64,000 bases of DNA from Anaerolineaceae bacterium. GTDB taxonomy: Bacteria; Chloroflexota; Anaerolineae; Aggregatilineales; Phototrophicaceae. Shown in pieces: positions 9,404-18,036 of the stretch (position 1 is its first letter; every line of letters begins with the position of its first letter). The notes beneath the pieces were generated by a model. That model was given only the letters and a program-made list of their open reading frames with translations, was not told the origin of the DNA and searched no databases. The position numbers were made by a program, and so were the translations under genes. The DNA is taken from assembly GCA_016124855.1 (NCBI GenBank), contig WGMX01000028.1, positions 264,440 to 328,439 of the forward strand, written 5' to 3'.

Positions 9404-10024
9404 TTATACGGCTGCGGCAGGTTCTATCGTGAGCAGCATCGACGGATTTATGTTGTAAATTTCAGTACCCGCATATTGAGAGTGCGTTACGGTTCGTCGA
9501 TCATACGTATGCACATGCCCGTGTACCATATAGCGCGGATGATACCAATCCATGAACTTGAGCAGCGCACCGAAGCCTCGATGTGGCACATCATCCGCGT
9601 CATGAATACCCCGGGCTGGCGAATGAGTCACCAACATATCAACCCCAAAACCAAATTTCATCCGCCGGTAACGCAATCGCAATCCCGCGCTTAAAACCAT
9701 CCGCGACATTTCGCCTTCCGTGTATTGAATGGGACTCTTGTTATAACGAATTGACCCTTCAAGTCCGTAAAACGATAATCCACCGTATTCAATCAAGCGC
9801 CCTTGTAAATCCTCGCCGCCGGGAGGAGAGTCTTTATACGACTCGTCATGATTTCCCCGCACATAAAACAGCGGCACGTTTAAAACCGAGGTGATAAACT
9901 CCAAATAAACAGATGGCATATCGCCACAGCTGATTAACAGCTCCACATCGGAATATTGTCGCCTTAGATTTACCGCACTTTCCATCTGCGGCATCACCGT
10001 ATCACTTACACATAAAATTTTCAC
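9404..10024 (-). CDS. Metallophosphoesterase (calcineurin-like)
   Basis: A 206-aa cytosolic hydrolase with the full two-metal signature in order: SD near residue 7, SCGDM at about 32-36, GNHDE at about 57-61, THSP at about 133-136 and HGHVH at about 168-172. Substrates of this fold include phosphodiesters, phosphomonoesters and nucleotides, and the sequence does not say which. It starts with GTG at 10024, preceded by AGGT; it lies 27 bases after xdhC and 79 before the FAD/2Fe-2S gene. Position in a purine-catabolic unit makes a nucleotide or cyclic nucleotide substrate attractive, but that is only inference. Confidence 0.85.
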   Translation of the reverse strand: MKILCVSDTVMPQMESAVNLRRQYSDVELLISCGDMPSVYLEFITSVLNVPLFYVRGNHDESYKDSPPGGEDLQGRLIEYGGLSFYGLEGSIRYNKSPIQYTEGEMSRMVLSAGLRLRYRRMKFGFGVDMLVTHSPARGIHDADDVPHRGFGALLKFMDWYHPRYMVHGHVHTYDRRTVTHSQYAGTEIYNINPSMLLTIEPAAAV

Positions 10025-10051
10025 GCGCGTACCTAAAAAAAGATATTTGAA

Positions 10052-10906
10052 CTATTGTTTTTCAGCCGTTTGCAGTTCATCTGTGGTCAACGGCGTTTCA
10101 ACTATCCTGCGCATTACTTTACCATCTCCACCATAACGTAACATAGTAACCTGCGCCATAATACTTATCGCAATTTCTTGCGGTGTCTCAGCATTTAATT
10201 CTAAACCAATTGGCGCATAGATACGCTTAAAATCGCTGTCTTGCAGCCCCCGTTCTTCCCGCAGCGCTTTCATCGTCAAAGCCCACCGGCGCCGACTGCC
10301 AATCAAACCAATATATGCCGCTTCCGTCGCCAGCAGTGCCGGTATCAAATCAATATCGACCGGTAAGCCGCGCGTTACCGCCGCGATGTACGTTTGTGCA
10401 TTAATGTTGACTTGTTCTGTAACTTGGCTCGGCTTGCAAACAATATATCCAGCCAAATCTTTTACATAGTCTGGATTGCAGAATGCAGCCCGATCATCCG
10501 ACAAAATAACACGCCATCCCGACCACAAACCCAGTTCCGCCAGCGCCTTGCCAACATGTCCACCACCGATAACCAGCAGGGTTGGCGAAGCCCCTACAGG
10601 TTCGATAAACACCTGCACGGTTCCGCCACAAATACCCGGGTCTCCATTTGCCAGATCATTTAAGCTATAACTTGGCAAGCGTGTTCTGCCATCTTGAATC
10701 GCCGCCAGCGCCTCTTTTATCACCAGCGATTCCATCGCACCGCCACCCACCGTACCGACAATCGTGCCATCCTGTCGCACCAGCATTTTGCTGCCCGCAT
10801 GGCGTGGCACACTGCCAGTAACATTCACCACGGTGGCCAATGCTACCCGTTCCCCTCGCTCCTTTGCCGTCAAGGCAGCCTCAAAAACGGCGCGGTCTTC
10901 GCTCAT
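10052..10906 (-). CDS. xdhC: XdhC/CoxI family molybdenum-cofactor chaperone
   Basis: Accessory protein that binds the molybdenum cofactor, protects or sulfurates it, and passes it to the large subunit of XDH-type enzymes. The N-terminal XdhC/CoxI domain shows ATVVNVTGSVPRHAGSKMLV and GTVGGGAMES. The second domain (from about 108) is a Rossmann fold with VIGGGHVGKALAELG and a late IGSRRR segment. At 284 aa it is of normal length. Its ATG overlaps the stop of the upstream membrane protein gene by four bases (ATGA), which argues for one transcript. The symbol refers to the chaperone family; E. coli XdhC is instead the Fe-S subunit. Confidence 0.9.
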   Translation of the reverse strand: MSEDRAVFEAALTAKERGERVALATVVNVTGSVPRHAGSKMLVRQDGTIVGTVGGGAMESLVIKEALAAIQDGRTRLPSYSLNDLANGDPGICGGTVQVFIEPVGASPTLLVIGGGHVGKALAELGLWSGWRVILSDDRAAFCNPDYVKDLAGYIVCKPSQVTEQVNINAQTYIAAVTRGLPVDIDLIPALLATEAAYIGLIGSRRRWALTMKALREERGLQDSDFKRIYAPIGLELNAETPQEIAISIMAQVTMLRYGGDGKVMRRIVETPLTTDELQTAEKQ

Positions 10907-13509
10907 CCTTTGATTTTGACCTCACCAATAAACAAACGTCCTTGTTCATCGCCACCGGTTGGCTGTAGCCGTTCAAAGGTTACAGGATCATACATCCCGA
11001 TGGCAACTTGATATGTACCTGCTGCTACCCCATTTAAGTCTACCGTAATTGTGTCTCTAAGCACACCCGGCAGCCAATTTCCCGGCGGCAGCGTCCCATT
11101 GCCCGGTCGCATATCTAATTGTGCAACCGGCGGTTGGCCCTTGTCACCGTAAAGATGTACAAAAACCTTATAATCTCCTTTGGCGCTCCCATCGGTATAC
11201 CACTCAAAATTGACGTTGAGCTTTGCTAAGTCGGCTTGATAATCTAGTTTCGCTGAACCGAGTTGTATCGCGCCATTTTGGAACATACTTTGAGGATTAT
11301 TCGGTGCTGATCCTTCATTTGGACAAGTATATAGCCAATGATAATAAGGCATATAGTACCCACCAGAAATATGTGGAACGATCCGAATATGAATTGTGCC
11401 ATCAGCAAAGGAACTAGCTGAACCAGTCATAATAGATGCTGGTATACACATTGCAACTTCAAGCCACTTTCCGGGAATAGCCGGAATCCAACGGGTTCCA
11501 ACCAACTGCCCATCGGCATAAATATCTATTGTGCCTTCATTTTCAGGGTGTAACCGAGTTACAAGTGCCATCGCATAATAGTCACCGGAGTCGAATCCAG
11601 TAGACATATCAAAAGATTCCTCACCGTTTATTAAACGTCCCCCGTCTATTAATTGGCAGTTGTCAATCACACAGCTTAGATAATCAAATTCATGCACTTC
11701 AGTTGAAAAGCCAGGCAAACGTTCGGCATTATGCCACGAATAGTTTGCGGCTTTTTCACTATCAATATTCCCAACATTTACTGCTCCCATATACAGCGCT
11801 TGATTGAATTCAAATGGAAACAAAGTTGGCTGTAAAGCTCTACTAGATTCTTGATTAAACGTCCAGTCTGGCTTATAAATCCCCTGAAAATTTGCCGCCA
11901 GCGCTACATTCGCATTGTTATCCAGTTCAACCGGAAAACTCGCTAACGGCTTTCCATAAATATCCGTATCCGCGATCATCCCCAACCCATAACCATGTCC
12001 ATATCCGTAGGACGCAATATAATCCGGCTTCTCCTGCATCAAAAATTCAGCCACTGAACCCGGCCCATTCCGCCAATAATCCGCTGCGCCTTTAGTTGTT
12101 AGACCAACAATATCCAGTGTCGTCCGCCCGCCCATGTAGCGCATCATACCCACATCATGTACTGCAATGACTGCATTATCGGGCGTATTCGCTTGTAACC
12201 ACCGTGCCATCTGTAATGGCTGTGCATAGACATAACCTACGTTCAAACCGTAATACCGCAAAAACTGCACACTCGTCACCGCGCCTACTATCATCATTGC
12301 TATAACAACTACATTCCCTAACCATGTTCTCTCTGAGTCTCTGTGGTTAATTCCTGTATTGTTTTCTTTTGTAACTTGCCGCTTGTAACTTGCAACTACC
12401 CCAATGCCCCACCCCGCCAGTGGAAACAGCAGCGCTATAAACGGCATCTGATAACGCTTAAAATGCCAGAAAACCGTGTCTAAAGTCGCCAGCATTGCCG
12501 TCCCACCAAAGAACCACAACATCAACATTACGCCCACCGACCGCAATTTGCGATCAGCAAGAAACAGTCCGATGCCGACTGCCGCCAAAATCAACAGCAG
12601 CGGCATAATATACAAACCCTCGCGCGGACTAATCCCTGTTCCAAACTCCACCCAAATTCGCACAAAATTACCGAGAATACGTTTGATAACCTCATCCCAG
12701 TAAAACGGCACCGTTCCTAGAATCGATTTCGCCGCATTCCCCGATGCCACCACCGAACCCGTCAGCAGCCAATTCACCAACGGTTGTACCGCCACCGCCA
12801 AAATCGGAATCACCAATTGAATTTGTCGCTGTAGGGGTTTGCCGCTAGCAAATCCTTTCTTCGGTCGCCGTTCCCACCACACAACCCCTATTGCTACAAC
12901 CGCCAGCATACCGCCCTCAGGCCGGATGAGTGCCAATCCAGTTACCCACAAAATCATGGAGACAAGCGACACATTTTCATCAGTCATAACCTGAATAACT
13001 GCATACAAACTCCCCAGCGTAAGCAGCATTGCCAAACCAGTTTCCATGCCACTCATAAAATGCCAAGCTACTGCCCCATCTAGGCCAAAAGCAACCGCCA
13101 CTAAAGCCGCAGGCCAATCGCCTGCACCCAACAACCGCACCAACTTATAGATCAGCCACATCGCTGAGACAAAAGCCAACGTGCCGACAATCATTGCCCA
13201 TAAACCGAGCTTGAGTCCGTGGAAGCCCGCTAAATATCCAACAGCCAGTATATAAGGATAGAGGAAACTGGTTGCGCCGGAGGTCGCTGGCAAACCGGGG
13301 TTATAAATATAAGGCTGCCCCATCGCCATCTGTCGCGCATATTGGAAGTGGATGTAAACATCATCCAGCGGCATCACGAACTCGCCATGTCCGTTCGCCA
13401 AACTAGTGAGTGTATATGCCAAGAACGTCGCGCCGGCAATCACGCAAAACAACGTCCAAATAAAAAGCGAGCGTCTACCGGAGACGCTCAAAGAAAATTG
13501 AGTATTCAT
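10903..13509 (-). CDS. GT-C type membrane glycosyltransferase-like protein with large C-terminal exodomain
   Basis: 868 aa, first gene of the leftward xdh unit. After an N-terminal helix comes a loop with a DD pair (49-50) in a setting (LDDVYIHFQYAR, then TSGATSFLYPY) typical of GT-C enzymes that take a sugar from a polyprenyl-phosphate donor. About ten hydrophobic helices follow up to about residue 410. The rest (about 420-868) is soluble, probably extracytoplasmic, with a beta-sandwich look near the end. A cytoplasmic loop near residues 376-396 contains NHRDSERT, which is the in-frame translation of an intergenic repeat (see 12322-12352). A membrane glycosyltransferase has no clear link to purine oxidation; the four-base overlap with xdhC nevertheless places them together. 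Sugar and acceptor are unknown. Confidence 0.75.
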   Translation of the reverse strand: MNTQFSLSVSGRRSLFIWTLFCVIAGATFLAYTLTSLANGHGEFVMPLDDVYIHFQYARQMAMGQPYIYNPGLPATSGATSFLYPYILAVGYLAGFHGLKLGLWAMIVGTLAFVSAMWLIYKLVRLLGAGDWPAALVAVAFGLDGAVAWHFMSGMETGLAMLLTLGSLYAVIQVMTDENVSLVSMILWVTGLALIRPEGGMLAVVAIGVVWWERRPKKGFASGKPLQRQIQLVIPILAVAVQPLVNWLLTGSVVASGNAAKSILGTVPFYWDEVIKRILGNFVRIWVEFGTGISPREGLYIMPLLLILAAVGIGLFLADRKLRSVGVMLMLWFFGGTAMLATLDTVFWHFKRYQMPFIALLFPLAGWGIGVVASYKRQVTKENNTGINHRDSERTWLGNVVVIAMMIVGAVTSVQFLRYYGLNVGYVYAQPLQMARWLQANTPDNAVIAVHDVGMMRYMGGRTTLDIVGLTTKGAADYWRNGPGSVAEFLMQEKPDYIASYGYGHGYGLGMIADTDIYGKPLASFPVELDNNANVALAANFQGIYKPDWTFNQESSRALQPTLFPFEFNQALYMGAVNVGNIDSEKAANYSWHNAERLPGFSTEVHEFDYLSCVIDNCQLIDGGRLINGEESFDMSTGFDSGDYYAMALVTRLHPENEGTIDIYADGQLVGTRWIPAIPGKWLEVAMCIPASIMTGSASSFADGTIHIRIVPHISGGYYMPYYHWLYTCPNEGSAPNNPQSMFQNGAIQLGSAKLDYQADLAKLNVNFEWYTDGSAKGDYKVFVHLYGDKGQPPVAQLDMRPGNGTLPPGNWLPGVLRDTITVDLNGVAAGTYQVAIGMYDPVTFERLQPTGGDEQGRLFIGEVKIKG
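12322..12396. repeat. Intergenic-type repeat pair embedded in frame in a coding region
   Basis: On the minus strand this holds AACCACAGAGACTCAGAGAG (12333-12349 and flanks), the same element found between genes at 36555 and 63774. Next to it (12371-12396, plus strand) is GTAACTTGC twice, five bases apart. Both lie within the GT-C gene and keep its frame open, coding a polar loop between membrane helices. This looks like repeat insertion tolerated inside a gene. Confidence 0.65.
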
Positions 13510-13536
13510 ACCCCTATTTTACCCTTTGCCGGGGAG

Positions 13537-13565
13537 TTGACAGAGTGAAACTTTTGTTCTACAAT
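13537..13565 (+). promoter_or_regulatory. Strong sigma-70-like promoter facing the 13.6-13.9 kb gap
   Basis: TTGACA at 13537-13542, a 17-base spacer, then TACAAT at 13560-13565: a consensus -35, ideal spacing and a 5/6 -10. It points right, away from the GT-C gene, into a stretch without a convincing protein gene. A transcript from here would run through the dispersed repeat and antisense toward the F420 unit. It may drive an unrecognised small RNA or short peptide. Confidence 0.55.
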
Positions 13566-13724
13566 TTAAATGCGAATTGATGGGGTGAAAACAGATGACA
13601 TTTCAAGTATTTACCCATAAATTAACCACAGTTTTCACACATAAAAGTTTCAATGTAGGGTATATCATCCGCTTTAACCCGCAGCTTACTGCACTTATAC
13701 AACATTTCGGTGGCATTTTCCCTC

Positions 13725-13909
13725 ACAACCACTGCAACGGCACAACAATATTCACGCGGTGGCATTACGGCAACGATCCGCTTCAAAAGTGTCATTTCAG
13801 CGCCTGTAGCCAAGCATCCCGCCGACACAAAATGTCAATTCAGCGGCTTCTCGGTAGTGTCCCGCCCATCATTTCAGCGGATATATTGCACAAAATGCAA
13901 AATATGCAA
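13725..13909 (-). repeat. Copy A of a dispersed intergenic repeat of about 180 bases
   Basis: Read on the minus strand this segment aligns over nearly its whole length with the plus-strand segment at about 63580-63765. Shared blocks include GCATATTTTGCATTTT, GCTGAATTGACATTTT and AATGCCACCGC, in the same order. A submotif GC(T/C)GAA(A/T)(T/C)GAC/GGC recurs three times within the copy. The copies are diverged, with a 9-base indel, so the element is old or its structure rather than its exact sequence is kept. Confidence 0.75.
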
Positions 13910-13934
13910 TAAAAAGGCGACCTTGCAGCCGCCT
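13909..13934 (-). terminator. Rho-independent terminator of the F420 unit
   Basis: On the minus strand GGCGGC (13928-13933) pairs with GTCGCC (13916-13921) across a six-base loop and is followed by TTTTTATT. It lies 24 bases past the stop of the luciferase-like gene, the last gene of the ssnA-cof unit. Confidence 0.7.
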
Positions 13935-13957
13935 CATATCACTCGGGAATTCCCACC

Positions 13958-14965
13958 CTAGTTCGAATAACCGTCGGAGAATGCGTCAATCATCAACCGA
14001 ACGTCATCACCTAAAGGATAAAGTATAGGGCATGTTGCTCCATGCTGGATATACTCGCGCACCTTTGCCCGTACTTCCTTCGGTGTACCCGAAGCCGTAA
14101 TCATCTGTACTACGTCATCCGGTACAAGATGCATCGCTTCTTCGATTTGTTCTTCGGTCGCGGGCCACGTCAACACCTGTCCAATTTCGTCAAGAAGTTC
14201 TTGCTTAACGCCGCTGGCCTTCATAATGTGGGGCTGCTGCCCTAAATATTGGGTCACCAGCTTACGTGCGTTATCCAACGCTTTCTTGCGGTCATGGTCT
14301 ACTGAACATACTACTAATTGTGGACGGTCAATATCATCAAGGTTTTTACCAGCCTGTTTCGCACCTGCTTCTAATTGGGCTAATGCACCCTCATTATATT
14401 GAGGCGAAACTAAGTAATTCAATACGGCCCCATCTGCGATTTCGCCCGTCAGTGCCATCATCTTCGGCCCCGTCGCGCCAATATATATCGGAACATTGCG
14501 TGGTTCTTTACGCCCATGAACAACGTCTAGTTCCACATCATTCAAGTTGACAAACTCTCCATGAAATGTGACCCGCTTCCGCGCCAATAAATCACGCACG
14601 GTCGAAACGACTTCACGCATCGCCAGTAACGGCTTGGTACGATTGATACCCACCTTTTGCGCCAATGGATCCCACCACGCACCGATGCCACAAATTATCC
14701 GATCCGGCGCGAGATCATCCAATGTTAGGAAGGTCGCCGCAATCACTCCCGCATTCCGCGTCCAGTTGTTGATCACACCCGAGCCAATCTTGATGCGTGT
14801 GGTTGTTGCTGCAAAAGCTGCCATAGGTACAACTGCGTCCCGTACCAGTCGACTTTCAGCCTGCCACACCGCTTCAAATCCGCGTGCTTCGGCATACTGC
14901 ACATATTTGATTGCGTCTTGAAGGGAATGAGCATCCTGCAAATAAAGTGCAACGCGGTCAGTCAT
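13958..14965 (-). CDS. LLM-class F420-dependent oxidoreductase (Mer-like)
   Basis: A 335-aa TIM-barrel enzyme of the luciferase-like monooxygenase family, close in style to methylenetetrahydromethanopterin reductase and other F420H2-dependent hydride-transfer enzymes. Visible marks are the N-terminal barrel strand ([10 protein letters not shown]), a segment [37 protein letters not shown] and [12 protein letters not shown]. Being at the end of a cofE-cofD-cofC unit strongly favours F420 over FMN as cofactor. The substrate is not deducible. A clear ribosome site (GGGAGA, 4 bases before ATG) fixes the start. Confidence 0.85.
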   Translation of the reverse strand: MTDRVALYLQDAHSLQDAIKYVQYAEARGFEAVWQAESRLVRDAVVPMAAFAATTTRIKIGSGVINNWTRNAGVIAATFLTLDDLAPDRIICGIGAWWDPLAQKVGINRTKPLLAMREVVSTVRDLLARKRVTFHGEFVNLNDVELDVVHGRKEPRNVPIYIGATGPKMMALTGEIADGAVLNYLVSPQYNEGALAQLEAGAKQAGKNLDDIDRPQLVVCSVDHDRKKALDNARKLVTQYLGQQPHIMKASGVKQELLDEIGQVLTWPATEEQIEEAMHLVPDDVVQMITASGTPKEVRAKVREYIQHGATCPILYPLGDDVRLMIDAFSDGYSN

Positions 14966-15006
14966 AATTTCTCCCGTAATTTCGTAAAAATCGAGCTGAC
15001 TTCAGA

Positions 15007-15621
15007 CTAAGAAGAAGCATAGCCTTTAGATAACTCACTATAAAATTTTAGATCAGCTGGCATGTCGATATCCAGTGATAAACGCTCCGACTCAAGCACG
15101 TGAACCTCTGCGCCAACCGCACGACCTTTTTCGATATGGCGGTTAAAACTTCCGGGGCCATAAGCGTATTCAATTAAACCCGGAGGACGAATAAAAAGCG
15201 CATTTGTTCCGTCATGATGTTGATCAGTCGCAATAACCAATGAAGGTTCGTTGACACCCATCTGAATAATAGACTGTATATCCTCACGCTCCAATAAGGG
15301 CAGATCTGCCGGCAGAATGAGGATAGCGCTGCCATTCAGTCGGCTGATTACCTGTGTGGCCCGCATTAACGCTGAATTCAGTTCTGGCGCACCACTTTCC
15401 TGTACCGTTCGCGCGCCATATTCACGCGCTATTGCCAGCGCCTTATTATCTCGGCTGATTACAAGCGTCCCCATCAATTGGGGAACATGTTGAACTACTC
15501 CTAAGACGTGACGGAGCATCGTCTCGGCAAGATTTTGACGTTCTTGAGGAGTCAGAACTTGCGAAAGACGCGTTTTTGCCTGATTCAATGGTTTTACAGG
15601 AACAACAACCCAGACACCCAT
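15007..15621 (-). CDS. cofC: CofC/FbiD: phospholactate or PEP guanylyltransferase of F420 synthesis
   Basis: Activates 2-phospholactate (archaea) or phosphoenolpyruvate (actinobacteria and probably others) with GTP, giving the donor for CofD. The 204-aa chain has the family start VVPVKPLNQAKTRLSQVL, ILPADLPLLE for metal and nucleotide binding, and a late GPGSFNRHIE. The following stretch of acidic residues (LSLDIDMPADL) is also typical. It lies 86 bases downstream of cofD and 41 upstream of the luciferase-like gene. With an FbiB-type nitroreductase beside it, the bacterial dehydro-F420 route (PEP substrate) is more likely than the archaeal one; this is inference. Confidence 0.9.
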   Translation of the reverse strand: MGVWVVVPVKPLNQAKTRLSQVLTPQERQNLAETMLRHVLGVVQHVPQLMGTLVISRDNKALAIAREYGARTVQESGAPELNSALMRATQVISRLNGSAILILPADLPLLEREDIQSIIQMGVNEPSLVIATDQHHDGTNALFIRPPGLIEYAYGPGSFNRHIEKGRAVGAEVHVLESERLSLDIDMPADLKFYSELSKGYASS

Positions 15622-15707
15622 ATAATTTGGTGTATTTTCAGCAGATGATTATCCGACGAAAACCACACATACCCCCTTTCGCTATATCTTGATTGCGAAA
15701 GACATTG

Positions 15708-16637
15708 TTACCAGTCCTGAATCCACTCTAACACACTTCGCGCTAGAGCGACCTTAACTTCATCGTTCTTCATAATTGTTTCAAATTTCGTCACGTGTTC
15801 TTGGGGAATTTCCACAATTCCATCCATACTGTCAAACACAAAGCCATTCAACAACGTGTCGTAATAGCTAGCCACAGCTTGTGCCGAAGCTTCGAAGCCT
15901 AGTTCAACCATAAGTTTAGCTGCCGGACCCTTTATGGCTTCCCCACCAACAATTGGACTAATTGCCACCCGTGGAATATCGCGACTCAAAATCAACTCCC
16001 GCATTCCCGGCACAGATAAAATGGGATTGATGGAAAGCCACGGGTTAGATGGCCCCACAATAAGTGCCTCTGCATGTTGAATTGCGATTTCGATTGCAGG
16101 AGTGACGACTGCTTTTTCGATGCCCTCTAAACGCAAACTTTTTACCGTTGGCTGCCAGCGATGTTTGACGAAGTATGTTTGGAAGTCAATCTCGCCATAC
16201 TCTATTGTATCAACAATAGTCGCAACTGCGGAATCCGTCATTGGCAAAATCTGCTGATGAATACCTAGTTTTTTTGTTAGGATACTTGTCACATCTGTCA
16301 TCGTTTTTCCCGCGTGCAACAAACGTGTTCTCAAAATATGAGTTGCCATATCTTGATCGCCCAAGCCAAACCAAGCGTCTTCACCATAACGTCGCATCGC
16401 TGCAATCATCTCGAAGGTATCGCCAGCTATGCCCCACCCGTTATCCTTGTTCACCAAATCCGACAACGTATACATGATTGTATCAAGGTCAGGACAAATC
16501 CTCAGGCCATACATCCATGTATCGTCCGCCGTATTCACAATTACCGTCAAATCTTCAGCCGGCAAAACTCGTGCCAAACCGAGTGCCAGTTTCGCACCGC
16601 CAACACCACCTACCAACACTACGATTTTCATCGCCAC
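15708..16637 (-). CDS. cofD: CofD/FbiA: 2-phospho-L-lactate (or PEP) transferase
   Basis: Transfers the phospholactyl or enolpyruvyl-phosphate group to FO, giving F420-0 or dehydro-F420-0. The 309-aa protein opens with VVLVGGVGGAKLALGLAR, the conserved nucleotide-binding start of the family, followed by VNTADDTWMYGLRICPDLDTIMY and GDQDMATH. Later GPSNPWLSINPIL and AISPIVGG are also characteristic. Its start overlaps the nitroreductase stop by ten bases, so the two should be translated together. FO itself must come from CofG/CofH or FbiC, none of which is in this window. Confidence 0.93.
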   Translation of the reverse strand: MAMKIVVLVGGVGGAKLALGLARVLPAEDLTVIVNTADDTWMYGLRICPDLDTIMYTLSDLVNKDNGWGIAGDTFEMIAAMRRYGEDAWFGLGDQDMATHILRTRLLHAGKTMTDVTSILTKKLGIHQQILPMTDSAVATIVDTIEYGEIDFQTYFVKHRWQPTVKSLRLEGIEKAVVTPAIEIAIQHAEALIVGPSNPWLSINPILSVPGMRELILSRDIPRVAISPIVGGEAIKGPAAKLMVELGFEASAQAVASYYDTLLNGFVFDSMDGIVEIPQEHVTKFETIMKNDEVKVALARSVLEWIQDW

Positions 16638-17263
16638 ATTACACTCGTTTCTAATGGCTTTCTTGTCTTCTCGCGTGTTTCAGCCGGATAACCTATGGTT
16701 AAAAGCGCCTGTGGCTGCCAATCATCCGGCAGTTTAAGCACCGCTTTAACCACATCAGGGCAAAATAACGGCGCACACATCCAACACGCGCCAAGTCCTA
16801 AATCATGGGATGCAAGCAGTATATTTTGACCTGCCATCGCAACGCTTTGGACAGCCATAAGGTATTCTTGATGACTACGCCTTTCGTCGGCATAAACATC
16901 CATATCCACCATCGACAAACACAATAGAATGAGTGTCGGCGCGTTTGTAATCCGCAAATAGGAACGACCTGCATCCGCCTCAATCACATCCACAGGTACG
17001 CCATCAGCGGCTAAATCTCGCCGTAATCGTGCACCCATCGCCTGTGCAAGTTCAACTTTCTGCGCTTGAGTTTCAACAACCGCAAAACGCCACGGCTGCC
17101 GATTATGGGCAGATGGCGACCAAATCGCAGCTTGCAGTAACTCCTCGATAATTTTGTGCGGAACTGGTTCAGAGCGATACCGACGAATCGAACGTCTGCT
17201 ATAAATCACCTCACGAAATCCATGATTTGATTCCGCCGACGCCTCGTTATTCTGCTGGCTCAT
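16628..17263 (-). CDS. Nitroreductase, probable dehydro-F420-0 reductase (FbiB C-terminal domain type)
   Basis: A 211-aa FMN enzyme with the nitroreductase pattern: SRRSIRRYRSEPVP near the N-terminus, AAIWSPSAHNRQPWRF, and a late GLGACWMCAPLF with a PDDWQPQALLTIGYP tail. It overlaps cofE by four bases and cofD by ten. In mycobacteria FbiB fuses a CofE domain to exactly such a nitroreductase, which reduces dehydro-F420-0. Here the same pair is found as two adjacent genes, so the same task is very likely. A general nitroreductase would be the alternative. Confidence 0.82.
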   Translation of the reverse strand: MSQQNNEASAESNHGFREVIYSRRSIRRYRSEPVPHKIIEELLQAAIWSPSAHNRQPWRFAVVETQAQKVELAQAMGARLRRDLAADGVPVDVIEADAGRSYLRITNAPTLILLCLSMVDMDVYADERRSHQEYLMAVQSVAMAGQNILLASHDLGLGACWMCAPLFCPDVVKAVLKLPDDWQPQALLTIGYPAETREKTRKPLETSVMWR

Positions 17264-18033
17264 CGATACAAATCCTGTTCAGGCGCACGGTACAAGTCGG
17301 TAGATTTGCCACTAATTGTAGGATAACGGAGCCCGCGCACCAATACAATCGGTCGACCTTCGTCAGCTTCGCCTGTCAGCAAATTGGCCGCCGAAGCCAC
17401 TAAATCAGCATAGCCCTGAATACTGATTTTCAGTTCACGTCCAAACAAATCGGCCCGTCCACGCAAATCCCAGATGGCTGGCATTCCAGCTACACCTATC
17501 GCTACGCCTACGTTGCCCATTCGAAATGGTCGGCCATGCGAATCGCTGATGACAATACCAACTTCTGCGCCAGTTGATTGCTTCAGTTGTTCATGCATTC
17601 TTAAGGCTGACGCGTCTGGATCAAGCGGAAGGAGCAGCACCTTATTCTCGCTGCCATCCACATTCGATTGGTCAATACCAGCGTTCGCACTCACAAATCC
17701 AAGCCGATGTTGAACCACCAATACGCCTACTGATTGCCGTGAGATTTTCAGACTCTCGCGCAGAACTAATTCTACAATGCGCGCGTCTTTTCGTGTTTCA
17801 TCCGCAAGTCGTTGAGCTTCAGCGCTTGGCTCCACTTCTCGCAGGTCAAATAAGCGACCTTCCGCCTTCGAAACCACTTTCGAGGTTACAACTAATGCAT
17901 CACCTGTTTCCAGTTGAACTCCAAGTTTTGAAAGACCATCCAGAATAATTTGCGAAAGATCATCCCCTTTTTGAATAAGGGGAACACCCGGCAGCGCCAT
18001 AATATGAAGTGAACTAATTGAGTTATCTGCCAT
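17260..18033 (-). CDS. cofE: CofE: F420-0:gamma-L-glutamyl ligase
   Basis: Adds glutamate residues to F420-0 using GTP. The 257-aa sequence has the family's opening (MALPGVPLIQKGDDLSQII), DALVVTSKVVSKAEGR, a central GFVSANAGIDQSNVDG block, and ISDSHGRPFRMGNVGVAIGVAG. Length equals stand-alone CofE rather than the two-domain FbiB. It starts three bases after npdG ends and overlaps the nitroreductase by four. The tight packing implies one transcript with the rest of the F420 genes. Confidence 0.94.
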   Translation of the reverse strand: MADNSISSLHIMALPGVPLIQKGDDLSQIILDGLSKLGVQLETGDALVVTSKVVSKAEGRLFDLREVEPSAEAQRLADETRKDARIVELVLRESLKISRQSVGVLVVQHRLGFVSANAGIDQSNVDGSENKVLLLPLDPDASALRMHEQLKQSTGAEVGIVISDSHGRPFRMGNVGVAIGVAGMPAIWDLRGRADLFGRELKISIQGYADLVASAANLLTGEADEGRPIVLVRGLRYPTISGKSTDLYRAPEQDLYR

Positions 18034-18036
18034 GTG

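Larger units (their letters stand above)
13510..13957. other. 448-base gap between the xdh and F420 units
   Basis: It holds a strong rightward promoter, a dispersed repeat (about 13725-13909) and a leftward terminator. An open frame at 13595-13912 has ATG preceded by GGGGTG, but its product is Cys/His-scattered with no protein-like pattern and mostly covers the repeat, so I do not call it a gene. Confidence 0.6.

Noticed and set aside
13595..13912. 105-codon open frame on the plus strand after a strong promoter
   Set aside because: GGGGTG precedes the ATG, but the product covers the dispersed repeat and looks random; kept as a possible RNA instead.
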